A DNA stretch of 64,000 bases from a virus. The notes beneath the pieces are model-generated. The model searched no databases and was not told the DNA's origin. It was given only the letters and a program-made list of their open reading frames with translations. Of the stretch, positions 24,404 to 32,120 are shown piece by piece (the stretch's first letter is position 1; each line of letters opens with the position of its first letter). The position numbers were made by a program, and so were the translations under genes. The stretch is taken from the IMG/VR virus record IMGVR_UViG_3300050821_018577, positions 114,859 through 178,858 of that record. One strand, 5' to 3'.

Positions 24404-25081
24404 ATGTCTTTCTTGGCAAAACTTAGAGTAGTCACTCTGGCAAACGTCCACGATTTGTTGGACAAGGCCATTGACTTAAACTCGCCCTCGGTCATCCGGC
24501 AGTACACCCGGGACCTTGAAGATGCCCTGGACCGCATGAAAAACGAAGCGGCGGTCCAGGCCGGCACAGTGCGCACGTTGCAGCGCGAGAAAATAGAACT
24601 CGACGGGCGGATCAAGACCACCGAAGTCACCATCCAGCATCTTGTGGAAGGTGGCCATTCCGACCTGGCGCGACCGAAAGCGGCCGACCTTGTGCGTATG
24701 CGCGCCCACTTTGCGGAAGCGGACGGCAATATCGCCACGGCTCAGAAGTCCTCGCATGATATCGACGTGGCGGTCGCCAACCTCGAGGCCAAACATGCTG
24801 AGATGGTGGACCATGTGCGCCAGCTCGAAAGTCTCGACCGGGACACCAAGGCCAAAGAGGATTCCAAGCGAGCTCTGGCCGCAGCTGGCCGGCTCGTTCA
24901 AGGCGGAGCGGACGTCTCGGTCGACGATGTGGAGTCCAGAATGAAGCGCAGGAACGATATTGCCACCGAAGGATTCAATCGCGCCCTCGGCGATGCTGCT
25001 GTGCAGGAGAATCCGGAAACCAGCGCGGCGGTCGATGATGTGTTGGCAGAATTCACCAAGAAGAAGGATGCCTTCGCATGA
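24404..25081 (+). CDS. PspA/IM30-like coiled-coil protein
   Basis: A 225-residue protein that is nearly all heptad-type helix, with the PspA/IM30 start [26 protein letters not shown] and a following YTRDLEDAL helix. Family members form oligomers on the inner membrane and protect it under stress. The ATG at 24404 follows AAAGGAG. It overlaps the acyl carrier gene by four bases (ATGA), so the two are made together. A phage copy may keep the membrane sealed during infection. Confidence 0.78.
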   Translation: MSFLAKLRVVTLANVHDLLDKAIDLNSPSVIRQYTRDLEDALDRMKNEAAVQAGTVRTLQREKIELDGRIKTTEVTIQHLVEGGHSDLARPKAADLVRMRAHFAEADGNIATAQKSSHDIDVAVANLEAKHAEMVDHVRQLESLDRDTKAKEDSKRALAAAGRLVQGGADVSVDDVESRMKRRNDIATEGFNRALGDAAVQENPETSAAVDDVLAEFTKKKDAFA

Positions 25082-25335
25082 AAAAAATCGCCAAGGAATT
25101 GAACATCGACAAACGCGTCAAGGAAATCATCGTCGAGCACCTCGGCGTTGGCGTTAACGAAGTTACCGACAATGCATCCCTCGTGGACGACCTTGGCGCC
25201 GATTCTCTCGACCAAGTAGAACTCGTGATGGCGATCGAGGAGGAATATGACATCGCCATACCCGATGAGGAAGCAGAGGAAATCAAAACCGTTCAACAGG
25301 CGGTGTCCTGTGTGAGCAAGAAAGTTGGCAAATAG
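25078..25335 (+). CDS. acpP: Acyl carrier protein
   Basis: An 85-residue protein with the ACP signature [20 protein letters not shown]; Ser43 is the expected phosphopantetheine site. The three flanking acidic helices and length match bacterial ACP. It overlaps the PspA-like gene and lies two bases before the Ro60-like gene. Phage-borne ACPs may reroute fatty acid synthesis or serve as partner proteins for host enzymes; the sequence does not tell which. Confidence 0.9.
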   Translation: MKKIAKELNIDKRVKEIIVEHLGVGVNEVTDNASLVDDLGADSLDQVELVMAIEEEYDIAIPDEEAEEIKTVQQAVSCVSKKVGK

Positions 25336-25337
25336 TC

Positions 25338-26951
25338 ATGAAGAACGAAAGTGGGCTAAGTAAGAATCAAATTATTGCTGAGCTAACGAAGAGTCCGCAC
25401 GGCGCGTTGCACGAATACATTCCGACCGCCAAAGCGGCCGCGGAACAGCATGGCGAATTTTTCGCACACCTGATTTCCTGGAACCGCGTCAAGGGCCAGG
25501 TTGACGACGCAAAACTGGCGTTGCCGGCTGTGTCCTTGTTCGCATCCGGATATCCCGAGGAGTTTGTAGAAAACTCGCTGGCCCATCTGACCATGCTCAA
25601 TCCGCGCGACATGCTCAAGGTCCTGCGTTTTGTTCTCGACCTTCGCGCTGGCAAGGCAGCGGTTATCGAGAAAACGACAACGGTTCGCGGCGGCAAAAAA
25701 CAGCTACAGAAGAAATTGACCTACGTGGCTGTGCCGGCCATGCGTCTGCGCAGTTTGACGCGATTCTCGGACGTGCTTGCCATTTCCTTGCTCGAACGCG
25801 AGAAGAACTGGCCGCGCTGGGAACGCACTATGCTCCAGCACCGCAGAGTGCTCCAGGAGTTGTTTGGCATCCTGCACGTCAAGCCGAATAACCAGAAAAC
25901 CAAGGCATGCTTGTACCGTTCGGACAAAGTCGACGGCAAGCGGATCGATTTGCCGTATCCCCAGGGCGGTCTGTTTGAGGCCGTCAGCCATCTCAAAGAC
26001 ATGAGCGCCGCAGAAGCGGCCGGAACCATTATGACACGCAAGATTCCGTTCCTGGTTGCGCTCGGAGCACTCGGCCCGAAGTCCAAGGAACCGGATCTCG
26101 TGTTGGCGCTCATCAAATCGATGACGGCAACCGAGCTCGTCACCAACACCAAGATGCTCGAGGATTTGGGCATCAAGACCAATCCGGCATTGCGCGGCGC
26201 TTTCCAGGAAGCTCTCGAAAAGGCCGGCAAGAGCAAAGCGAATTTGCTCAAGACCACAACGGCCGCAGAAGCCATGGACGATGAAGATTTGAAAGCGCGT
26301 CTACAAGGTCTGCAAGAGAAGCAGATTCAGGCGCACGGCGGAATCGATGGCAATTGGCTTGTGCTCGGCGACAAATCGCCAAGCATGGCTCACTCCGTTG
26401 AATTCGCCAAAGAAGTTGCCGGCACACTGACCAAGATGGTGAAAGGTCGCGTATGGCTGGTGTTCTTCGACAGCCTTCCAATGACTGTCGATGTCACCGG
26501 CCTGACCTTGGACCAAATCAAGAAGGCCACGAAGCACATCGGAGCCGGAGGTTCAGGCACATCGATCGGAGCCGGCTTGCAGCGTATGCTTGATGAAAAA
26601 GCGGAAGTCGACGGCATTGCAGTTGTGAGCGACGGTGGGGAAAACGGCACTCCGTACTTCGCTCAAACGTATCAAAAATATTGCAAGCTATTCGACAAGG
26701 AGCCAACGGTGTATTTTTATCAGTGCTCCGGCGACCACGATGTGTTCAGCAATTCGATGAAGTCTGCCAATTTGGACATGCAGACTTTCGACCTGCGCAA
26801 TGCGTCACCGGCTGACCGCTACAGCTTGCCGAATTTGGTCAGCACTATGCGTTGCAATCGGTACAGCATGGCCGACGAAATTATGGCCACAAAACTTTTG
26901 CAGTTGTCCGATGCTTACAAGCACGGCACTGTGAAAACAGCCAGCGCATAA
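25338..26951 (+). CDS. Ro60-like TROVE / von Willebrand A protein
   Basis: The 537 residues match the length and layout of Ro60 (Rsr) proteins. Residues about 20-310 are helical repeats of TROVE type (EFFAHLISWNRVKGQ, then LAHLTMLNPRDMLKVLRFVLD). Residues about 335-500 form a vWA domain with a full metal site: DKSPS at 345-349, Thr408 and Asp432. Ro60 forms a ring that binds misfolded RNA through its hole and Y RNAs on its outside. An array of Y RNA-like units lies 4.7 kb upstream. The vWA part is clear; TROVE is inferred from pattern. Confidence 0.75.
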   Translation: MKNESGLSKNQIIAELTKSPHGALHEYIPTAKAAAEQHGEFFAHLISWNRVKGQVDDAKLALPAVSLFASGYPEEFVENSLAHLTMLNPRDMLKVLRFVLDLRAGKAAVIEKTTTVRGGKKQLQKKLTYVAVPAMRLRSLTRFSDVLAISLLEREKNWPRWERTMLQHRRVLQELFGILHVKPNNQKTKACLYRSDKVDGKRIDLPYPQGGLFEAVSHLKDMSAAEAAGTIMTRKIPFLVALGALGPKSKEPDLVLALIKSMTATELVTNTKMLEDLGIKTNPALRGAFQEALEKAGKSKANLLKTTTAAEAMDDEDLKARLQGLQEKQIQAHGGIDGNWLVLGDKSPSMAHSVEFAKEVAGTLTKMVKGRVWLVFFDSLPMTVDVTGLTLDQIKKATKHIGAGGSGTSIGAGLQRMLDEKAEVDGIAVVSDGGENGTPYFAQTYQKYCKLFDKEPTVYFYQCSGDHDVFSNSMKSANLDMQTFDLRNASPADRYSLPNLVSTMRCNRYSMADEIMATKLLQLSDAYKHGTVKTASA

Positions 26952-26992
26952 AAGCTGGCATGGAACTAAATCTAAGAAAGGAGAATAAGAGC

Positions 26993-27298
26993 ATGCTCAG
27001 TGTATTGAAGTCTTTTACCTCGAATGCACGGTTTGAAACGGAAGAGCTTGTTGAGCTCTCCGCCTTCGGCCGGCTGCTTGAGGCAGAATTCAAACAGCTG
27101 GGCGTTGAAACTCCCGAATGGCTTGGCAATCAATTGAAAGCCGTCACTCGGGAAATCAAGACGCGAAACGCTGATGCCATTGCGAACAAAATTCGCTCGG
27201 CAAAGGCTCGTCTTGCAGCGCTCGCAACACCCGATGAGCGTCGTGCCGCACTCAACGACGAAATCAAGAAACTCGAAGAACAATTCGCTCAGGCGTAA
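26993..27298 (+). CDS. Small helical protein
   Basis: A 101-residue helical protein with AAAGGAG seven bases before ATG. It contains LLEAEFKQLGVETPEWLGNQLKAV and a C-terminal coiled coil. No family recognised. It follows the Ro60-like gene and may belong to the same transcript. Confidence 0.6.
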   Translation: MLSVLKSFTSNARFETEELVELSAFGRLLEAEFKQLGVETPEWLGNQLKAVTREIKTRNADAIANKIRSAKARLAALATPDERRAALNDEIKKLEEQFAQA

Positions 27299-27494
27299 GC
27301 ACCGCCTGACGTGTCCATGTCCCTGTGGTCGCAAGTTTTGGCCACGCCTCCACAGGGACGGGACACCCATGCAAACGTATTTTTCCGACTCCTGCAAAAA
27401 TCGAATGGCCCAGGCCAGGTTTCGCAAGAATGGCAAAAAGCGACAAGGTCTTAATCATAGGTCCCATGCTCTCCCCAGGCATCATCCTCATTAG
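27234..27494 (+). CDS. Possible small zinc-finger protein overlapping both neighbours
   Basis: An 86-residue frame whose centre, CPCPCGRKFWPR to DSCKNRMAQARFRKNGK, has the look of a phage zinc finger. It overlaps the previous and next genes by 65 bases each. There is no good ribosome binding site, so translation is uncertain. Confidence 0.38.
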   Translation: MSVVPHSTTKSRNSKNNSLRRKHRLTCPCPCGRKFWPRLHRDGTPMQTYFSDSCKNRMAQARFRKNGKKRQGLNHRSHALPRHHPH

Positions 27495-27978
27495 CCCCAA
27501 ATATCCGCATAATGTGGCGGCCACTATCCGTGCGTGTTCCTGCTTCGGTATTCCCTCCTTGTTCTGGACCGGCTCCCGCGTGAACCCTAGCCAATATGAC
27601 CGGCTTCCGCGCGAAGAACGCATGAAGGGCTATCGGGATGTGACGTGGATCCACAGCGACAGGCCATTCGACCATTTTAAGAATATCTGGCCAGTCTGCG
27701 TTGAGATTCACGAAGGATCGGTCGCACTTCCTGATTTCGTTCATCCCAAAAATGCAGTGTACGTTTTCGGTCCGGAGGATGGCGGCGTTCCCCAGGTGAT
27801 GCGGCGCCTCTGTTTTTCCTTTGTGCACATTCCATCATTCCATTGTCTGAACTTGGCTGCCGCAGTCAATGTAGTGCTCTACGACCGGGCGATGAAGGAA
27901 CATCCGGCGGCGAGCATGAACGTCGCTAAGCACGAGGTCCGCGGAGAGATTCCAATGCCCGGATGGGATGGAAAGTGA
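27430..27978 (+). CDS. SpoU/TrmH-family RNA 2'-O-methyltransferase
   Basis: From the ATG at 27430 the product is 182 residues. It shows the three SpoU motifs in order: PHNVAATIRACSCFG, YVFGPEDGGVP and IPSFHCLNLAAAVNVVLYD. These form the knotted SAM site. Family enzymes 2'-O-methylate tRNA or rRNA. In a phage with many tRNAs and tRNA-like RNAs, a tRNA target is plausible. The motif 3 serine is a cysteine here. Upstream in-frame starts were rejected because they run through the zinc-finger frame. Confidence 0.82.
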   Translation: MAKSDKVLIIGPMLSPGIILISPKYPHNVAATIRACSCFGIPSLFWTGSRVNPSQYDRLPREERMKGYRDVTWIHSDRPFDHFKNIWPVCVEIHEGSVALPDFVHPKNAVYVFGPEDGGVPQVMRRLCFSFVHIPSFHCLNLAAAVNVVLYDRAMKEHPAASMNVAKHEVRGEIPMPGWDGK

Positions 27979-28104
27979 AGTTTGTTTTAACATAAGCGTT
28001 ACTAGAATAAGTACAAAAGATTTATAGAATATGGTTTATTTTTCCGTTAGCCTTGCCGTAGTCGGCCGAGTCCGGAGAAGTTCCCGGAGCGAGAGCGGCT
28101 TGTT

Positions 28105-28344
28105 ACGAGCAAAATCAAACGCATCTTCTATGCCATCTGGCTCTTCCTATTAGTTCTTCTGTCTGGATGTTCTGCTGCCAAACGTCCTCTTGCTGCCCAC
28201 GTCGTGGTACCGCGTCCGTGTCTCATCAAAATGGAGTTGACTGACCAGAGTGAATGCCACGGTCCGGATTCGGCTCATCTGATTTGTGGCAACGTCACCA
28301 TCACCCGCAAAACCGATTGCGAGCAATTGGCGGTGGAGCGATGA
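28105..28344 (+). CDS. Lipoprotein-like frame without a normal start codon
   Basis: The frame encodes a hydrophobic signal (FYAIWLFLLVLLSGCSA) with a textbook lipobox LSGC, then a short mature part with several cysteines. Such small lipoproteins can be outer-membrane spanins. The open frame begins at 28051, but it has no ATG, GTG or TTG before the signal; 28105 is ACG. Either the start is unusual or a base is wrong upstream. Confidence 0.4.
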   Translation, partial: TSKIKRIFYAIWLFLLVLLSGCSAAKRPLAAHVVVPRPCLIKMELTDQSECHGPDSAHLICGNVTITRKTDCEQLAVER

Positions 28345-28577
28345 ATTGCTGCGTCTGTAAAAAGAATCCCAAAGTTCAAGGGCTGCAGCTTTGCCAATCT
28401 TGCGTGCGCAAATTTATCAAACATGATTCGACCTCGAAACCGTTTCTGGATCCGCCGAAGCCTGAACCGACTCCCGACATTCGCGGCAAGAACAATAACG
28501 ACAGCGGCCGCGGGCTCGAAATACCAGAAGCCACTTCCGCTGCAGGCGTACCTCTACCCAAACGCGCCCATGCCTGA
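28341..28577 (+). CDS. Small CxxC zinc-binding protein
   Basis: A 78-residue protein from the ATG at 28341 in a four-base overlap with the lipoprotein frame. CCVCKK and CQSC flank a short loop, typical of a zinc knuckle; the rest is polar and proline-rich. Function unknown. Confidence 0.5.
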   Translation: MNCCVCKKNPKVQGLQLCQSCVRKFIKHDSTSKPFLDPPKPEPTPDIRGKNNNDSGRGLEIPEATSAAGVPLPKRAHA

Positions 28578-28588
28578 TACAATGCCGC

Positions 28589-28665
28589 TGCGCGGTGGAG
28601 CAGCCCGGTAGCTCGTTGGGCTCATAACCCAAAGGCCGTCAGTTCAAATCTGACCCGCGCAACCA
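28589..28665 (+). tRNA. tRNA-Met (CAU), initiator-like
   Basis: The anticodon stem has the three G:C pairs of initiators (TTGGG-CTCATAA-CCCAA) and an initiator-like D arm. The acceptor is TGCGCGG/CCGCGCA, so position 1:72 is a U-A pair instead of the usual C-A mismatch. CCA is encoded. Confidence 0.85.
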
Positions 28666-28682
28666 AATTTTGGAGAGTAACA

Positions 28683-28967
28683 ATGCCCCACTACGCAGAC
28701 GGTACGGTCGCAAAGGTTGGAGACCTGGTGCAGATTGTTGCCGCGAACCAATCGCAGAAAGTGCTTGGCGCTCTGGTTTCTATTACTCCGGGATCGACGA
28801 GCTGCAACGGCCAAGTGCTTCCGTTTGCGCGGAAGTACGGCGATTATGCGTGGGTGCCAGTTGCCTCTCCGTATCTCGATTGCATCACAATCTCCGATTT
28901 GCTTCCGGTCGCGCCGGTCGATACCCGCGTGCCCGCGGAACCCGCCACAGCACCAGTCCCGGCATAA
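28683..28967 (+). CDS. Small hypothetical protein
   Basis: A 94-residue protein behind GGAGAG. The first 65 residues form short beta strands (VAKVGDLVQIVAANQSQ) reminiscent of an SH3-like fold; the tail is Pro/Ala/Val-rich. No family recognised. It lies between tRNA-Met and tRNA-Pro genes. Confidence 0.5.
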   Translation: MPHYADGTVAKVGDLVQIVAANQSQKVLGALVSITPGSTSCNGQVLPFARKYGDYAWVPVASPYLDCITISDLLPVAPVDTRVPAEPATAPVPA

Positions 28968-28974
28968 CAAACTT

Positions 28975-29048
28975 CGGGCCATAGCTGGAAGGTCAAGCAC
29001 AGCGTTTGGGACGCTGCGAATCCCGTTCGATTCGGGATGGCCCGACCA
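28975..29048 (+). tRNA. tRNA-Pro (UGG)
   Basis: Acceptor CGGGCCA/TGGCCCG, anticodon arm CAGCG-TTTGGGA-CGCTG, T loop TTCGATT, encoded CCA. Confidence 0.9.
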
Positions 29049-29055
29049 ATCTTGT

Positions 29056-29130
29056 AGGGGAGTAGCCGAGTGGCAAGGCGCTCGTTTCGGGTGCGAGAGA
29101 CCGGGAGTTCGATTCTCCTCTCCCCTACCA
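29056..29130 (+). tRNA. tRNA-Pro (CGG)
   Basis: Acceptor AGGGGAG/CTCCCCT, anticodon arm CTCGT-TTCGGGT-GCGAG, T loop TTCGATT, encoded CCA. It ends three bases before a convergent minus-strand gene. Confidence 0.85.
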
Positions 29131-29133
29131 CTT

Positions 29134-29700
29134 TTAATTGAGCCCCGGCCGCGCATTGGCTGGAAGCCGCTTGGTCATCACAACCTGCAGGTCGGTCGCA
29201 GCATTGACGTAGTGTTTGAGCCAGAACGAGCGCGTCTCTTCGTTGCGGCCGGCCGTATCGGCTTCCACGCTGTACCCATAGGAAAAATCGAAGTCGCAGG
29301 CTACCTGGTATTCGATCCGGTTTGTTTCGCGCCATTGCTTGTTGAAATAGAGAAAGCTGGCCTCGCAAATCGGCGGCCAAGCGTGCATGAAATCCTGGAC
29401 GGCACGCATGTGATTGTAGTAGGGCACCGAAAGAGACAGCTTGCCGGTCGGAATCAGAAGTCGGTAAATCTCGTCCATAAATTTTCCGCGCAAGTGGCCC
29501 GGGACTAGATGGAACATATGCTCACAGACAATCTCTTCGACCGTTTCATCAGCATATTGAAAAGAAGGAAACGAAGATTTGTCGAGGCCTAGGTCAATCT
29601 TCGTGAAACCATCTGGCACGTTGCCACGGCCAAAATAGAGTTTGGATTTTACCAGTGGTAATACCGCCACGGCTTTTTGTTTGTGATTTCCCTTTACCAT
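29134..29700 (-). CDS. SAM-dependent methyltransferase-like protein
   Basis: A 188-residue protein, last gene of the minus-strand island. The segment VCEHMFHLVPGHLRGKFMDEI followed by RLLIPTGKLSLSVPYY matches the post-motif strands of class I methyltransferases of the capsule/sugar type. The glycine-rich motif I is short or degenerate at the N-terminus, so the SAM site is not fully visible. Next to a glycosyltransferase-like gene it may modify a surface sugar. Confidence 0.6.
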   Translation of the reverse strand: MVKGNHKQKAVAVLPLVKSKLYFGRGNVPDGFTKIDLGLDKSSFPSFQYADETVEEIVCEHMFHLVPGHLRGKFMDEIYRLLIPTGKLSLSVPYYNHMRAVQDFMHAWPPICEASFLYFNKQWRETNRIEYQVACDFDFSYGYSVEADTAGRNEETRSFWLKHYVNAATDLQVVMTKRLPANARPGLN

Positions 29701-30383
29701 ACGATTCCTGTACTTGGGTCATAATGACCGACGCGCACGCGCGTATCGCAAGCGAATCGGAAACCGTGGCCGGCTGCAGTGTTGTAGAACCAGAGGTCTT
29801 GCGAAAAGCATTTATCCTTTTCCTGCACGGTCTTGAACCAGGGCTTTGGCATCTTCTTGAACATCGCAATCTTAAAGAGGTTGAAGCCCATTCCGAGGCC
29901 GTTGCAATGCTGCAAGGTATCGGGCCGCGGAACTTGCGGAATGAAATTACGCGGCATGACTGTAGGATCTCCATAAATCATTGGCTGGCCGGCCTCGCCT
30001 TTGGTCCAATAGAGCCCGCCGACGCCATCATACTGTTCCATGCCTTCGTATAATTTAATGAGGCCGTCCGGAGGTGGAATGTTGTCGTGCTCTACGGTGA
30101 GCAGATATTTGAATTTTGCGAGCGCAGGATTATCGAGGATCATTTCGACCGCTTTGTTATAAGCATCGCCCACTTCCATATCGGTTAGGAAGATGGGCCC
30201 CACAAATTGCTGGTTCATCGGCCGTTGCAAACCAATCCAGGACGAAACCACTTTGGCATCGAGTTTTCCGGTGGGGCTTGGCGTGACCCAAACCGTGGAA
30301 AGGTCCTTGTAGCTCTGGCCTTTGACCAGCCGGTTGATGGACTTGTCCAACTGCTGATTGTGAAAACCGATGTCGCCGCTCAT
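29694..30383 (-). CDS. Glycosyltransferase-like protein
   Basis: A 229-residue protein overlapping the methyltransferase-like gene by seven bases. YLLTVEHDNIPPPDGLIKL resembles the acidic metal site of GT-A glycosyltransferases, and CFSQDLWFYNTAAGHGF could hold the later acceptor motif. The N-terminus reads ISVVITPSP-like in function only. Its neighbours suggest modification of phage or host surface glycans. Assignment rests on motif pattern. Confidence 0.55.
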   Translation of the reverse strand: MSGDIGFHNQQLDKSINRLVKGQSYKDLSTVWVTPSPTGKLDAKVVSSWIGLQRPMNQQFVGPIFLTDMEVGDAYNKAVEMILDNPALAKFKYLLTVEHDNIPPPDGLIKLYEGMEQYDGVGGLYWTKGEAGQPMIYGDPTVMPRNFIPQVPRPDTLQHCNGLGMGFNLFKIAMFKKMPKPWFKTVQEKDKCFSQDLWFYNTAAGHGFRFACDTRVRVGHYDPSTGIVW

Positions 30384-30901
30384 TCTTCGTCCTTAATTTG
30401 GATCCGGCGCTTGCCATCCAGGACAAGCGTAGCCCATTCCTCGGATGGTTTGACAATATCTTTCGCAGCTTTGTCCTGCATGCACCGGCGGCATTCACAA
30501 TCCGCCCCGTGAGCCAAGACGAACGATGTTCCGGGATGGCTTGACCCTACAAACGGAAATGGAAATGTGGTCGCCGTAGCTGCATAAGACATCGTTGAAA
30601 ATTGCTGTGGCAACCCTGTCACCGTTCGTAATGGTCCCCAACAACCGTCGACGGAAACTGCACTAAGTGGCGGGTCGGGAACAACGCCGAAGCCAGCGCC
30701 GAAGCCGCTCGCCGCTCGCTGGTCAGGAACTATGTTGTAGTCCTCTGTCGGCCTAACCGGAAGTGGCACGTCTCCAGGAGTATTTGTTCGTGCAGGTCTT
30801 AAAAACGGATTGCGTGCGATAGGTGCGACCTCGGGGCTGTGAACATTTGCAGTGTCTGGAGGATTTACTCGTCTCGGTCTGCGTTTCCAGAATGCTGTCA
30901 T
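30380..30901 (-). CDS. Proline-rich protein with CxxC and LDGKRRI tag
   Basis: A 173-residue protein, proline-rich in the first 85 residues. It has CECRRC near residue 139 and ends with LVLDGKRRIQIKDEE, matching the C-terminal tag of the 19087 and 54348 proteins. It overlaps neighbours by four bases each. Possibly a small structural or adaptor protein. Confidence 0.55.
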   Translation of the reverse strand: MTAFWKRRPRRVNPPDTANVHSPEVAPIARNPFLRPARTNTPGDVPLPVRPTEDYNIVPDQRAASGFGAGFGVVPDPPLSAVSVDGCWGPLRTVTGLPQQFSTMSYAATATTFPFPFVGSSHPGTSFVLAHGADCECRRCMQDKAAKDIVKPSEEWATLVLDGKRRIQIKDEE

Positions 30902-31377
30902 TTAGCGACCAGTTCCACGCCGTATTGCAAACAAAGAGCTGTCCAAGGTTCCAATACTTGCTGGGTAGGATACCACGAACCATCCTCTTCGCGGTCAAGG
31001 GGCATAGCGACTCTGACCCATTTTGCGTCAAGGATAATAACAGCGAGAATGCTTCTGCTTTCGCAGACCAGCCGGACGGCCCTTTGCACGGGGACGCTTC
31101 GTGGGATCGACGGAATGTAGTTGCCGATGTTCCCTCCCAATTCCTCAAGTACGGACTGAAATGTGTCCGGCCGGTGAATATCCTCGCCATCGAGATAGGG
31201 GCAGCGGAATACGCGGCAATTGTGTGGATATTGTTCGTCATTGTGAATGGCGCAACCTTCAAGCTCAAAGTCGCAATGTGTTTGGGCAGGTTTCAGAATT
31301 TTTAGGTCGGGATGTTGCGGAATGTCCTCGACCGCGAACGACCAGCAGCAGAATGAACAACCATCGCATTTAGACAT
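30898..31377 (-). CDS. YkgJ-like metal-binding protein
   Basis: The start is placed at the ATG at 31377 (MSKCDGC); a longer TTG start overlaps the previous gene. The 159-residue protein has CDGCSFCCW, then CDFELEGCAIH and NCRVFRCPY, the cysteine pattern of YkgJ-type iron- or zinc-chelating proteins. A related pattern occurs in the gene at 63269. The role is unknown. Confidence 0.7.
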   Translation of the reverse strand: MSKCDGCSFCCWSFAVEDIPQHPDLKILKPAQTHCDFELEGCAIHNDEQYPHNCRVFRCPYLDGEDIHRPDTFQSVLEELGGNIGNYIPSIPRSVPVQRAVRLVCESRSILAVIILDAKWVRVAMPLDREEDGSWYPTQQVLEPWTALCLQYGVELVAK

Positions 31378-31382
31378 CTCGT

Positions 31383-32120
31383 TCACTGCGCACAAAATAA
31401 CTGAATCGTAGCCTGTTTAGGAGTTCCGTTCGTCACGGTGATTTTGAATCCAAGGATGTCGTAGGCCGCGACTGAGGTAGTCCATCCAGTCAGTGTCGTA
31501 CTATAGATTGCCGTTCCTGTCGAAATGGCCGGGGTGGCTGACGCCGTGATTGAGGCCGTAGGAACCGCAGTGCCAGTCGCTATTTTTAATACGTCAATCG
31601 TCAACGTACCAGCGTCAACCATGATGGCCCAGCCCACAATGGTGCACGAAAATGGCACGGTTAGGTATCCGACTTGGTTCACAACAAGCGCGGAAGCGCT
31701 CGTGGCGTTCGCGTCTCCAAACGCGAATCCGATTGCGCGGACCGCTCCGACGCCGCCTTGCGTTGTGTAGTTTGTTCCGTCGTCGTAGACTTCCACCGCC
31801 ATGTTGGTCGTCAGCGTGATAGACGCTGCGCCGTTGACCGTTCCCGAGGATGGGCTGAGTGTCAGCGTACCAAGGCCGATATTCTTAAGCTGGAACACCG
31901 TGCCAGTCGGGCAGGTCGACGCCGTCGGCAGGGTATAGGTGTACGCGCTCGCGCTGTTGACAACAACCAGCTGCAACGATTCCGCGCACGTGCCCGAATG
32001 CGGCGAACCAGCAGTTAACGTCGTCACGCCATTGACCATACGCGAGACATTCTGTGCAAATAGCGATGGCGCAGCGAGAACACACAATAGTAGAAACTTC
32101 AAAGCGTTTTTCATTTTCAT
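31383..32120 (-). CDS. Exported beta-rich protein after the fibre gene
   Basis: A 245-residue protein whose ATG (32120) shares a base with the fibre stop. Residues 1-24 are a signal peptide (LKFLLLCVLAAPSLFAQ). The mature part is Thr/Ser/Ala-rich beta sequence similar in style to the fibre. A signal peptide on a fibre-like phage protein is unusual and implies periplasmic or surface display. No family recognised. Confidence 0.65.
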   Translation of the reverse strand: MKMKNALKFLLLCVLAAPSLFAQNVSRMVNGVTTLTAGSPHSGTCAESLQLVVVNSASAYTYTLPTASTCPTGTVFQLKNIGLGTLTLSPSSGTVNGAASITLTTNMAVEVYDDGTNYTTQGGVGAVRAIGFAFGDANATSASALVVNQVGYLTVPFSCTIVGWAIMVDAGTLTIDVLKIATGTAVPTASITASATPAISTGTAIYSTTLTGWTTSVAAYDILGFKITVTNGTPKQATIQLFCAQ

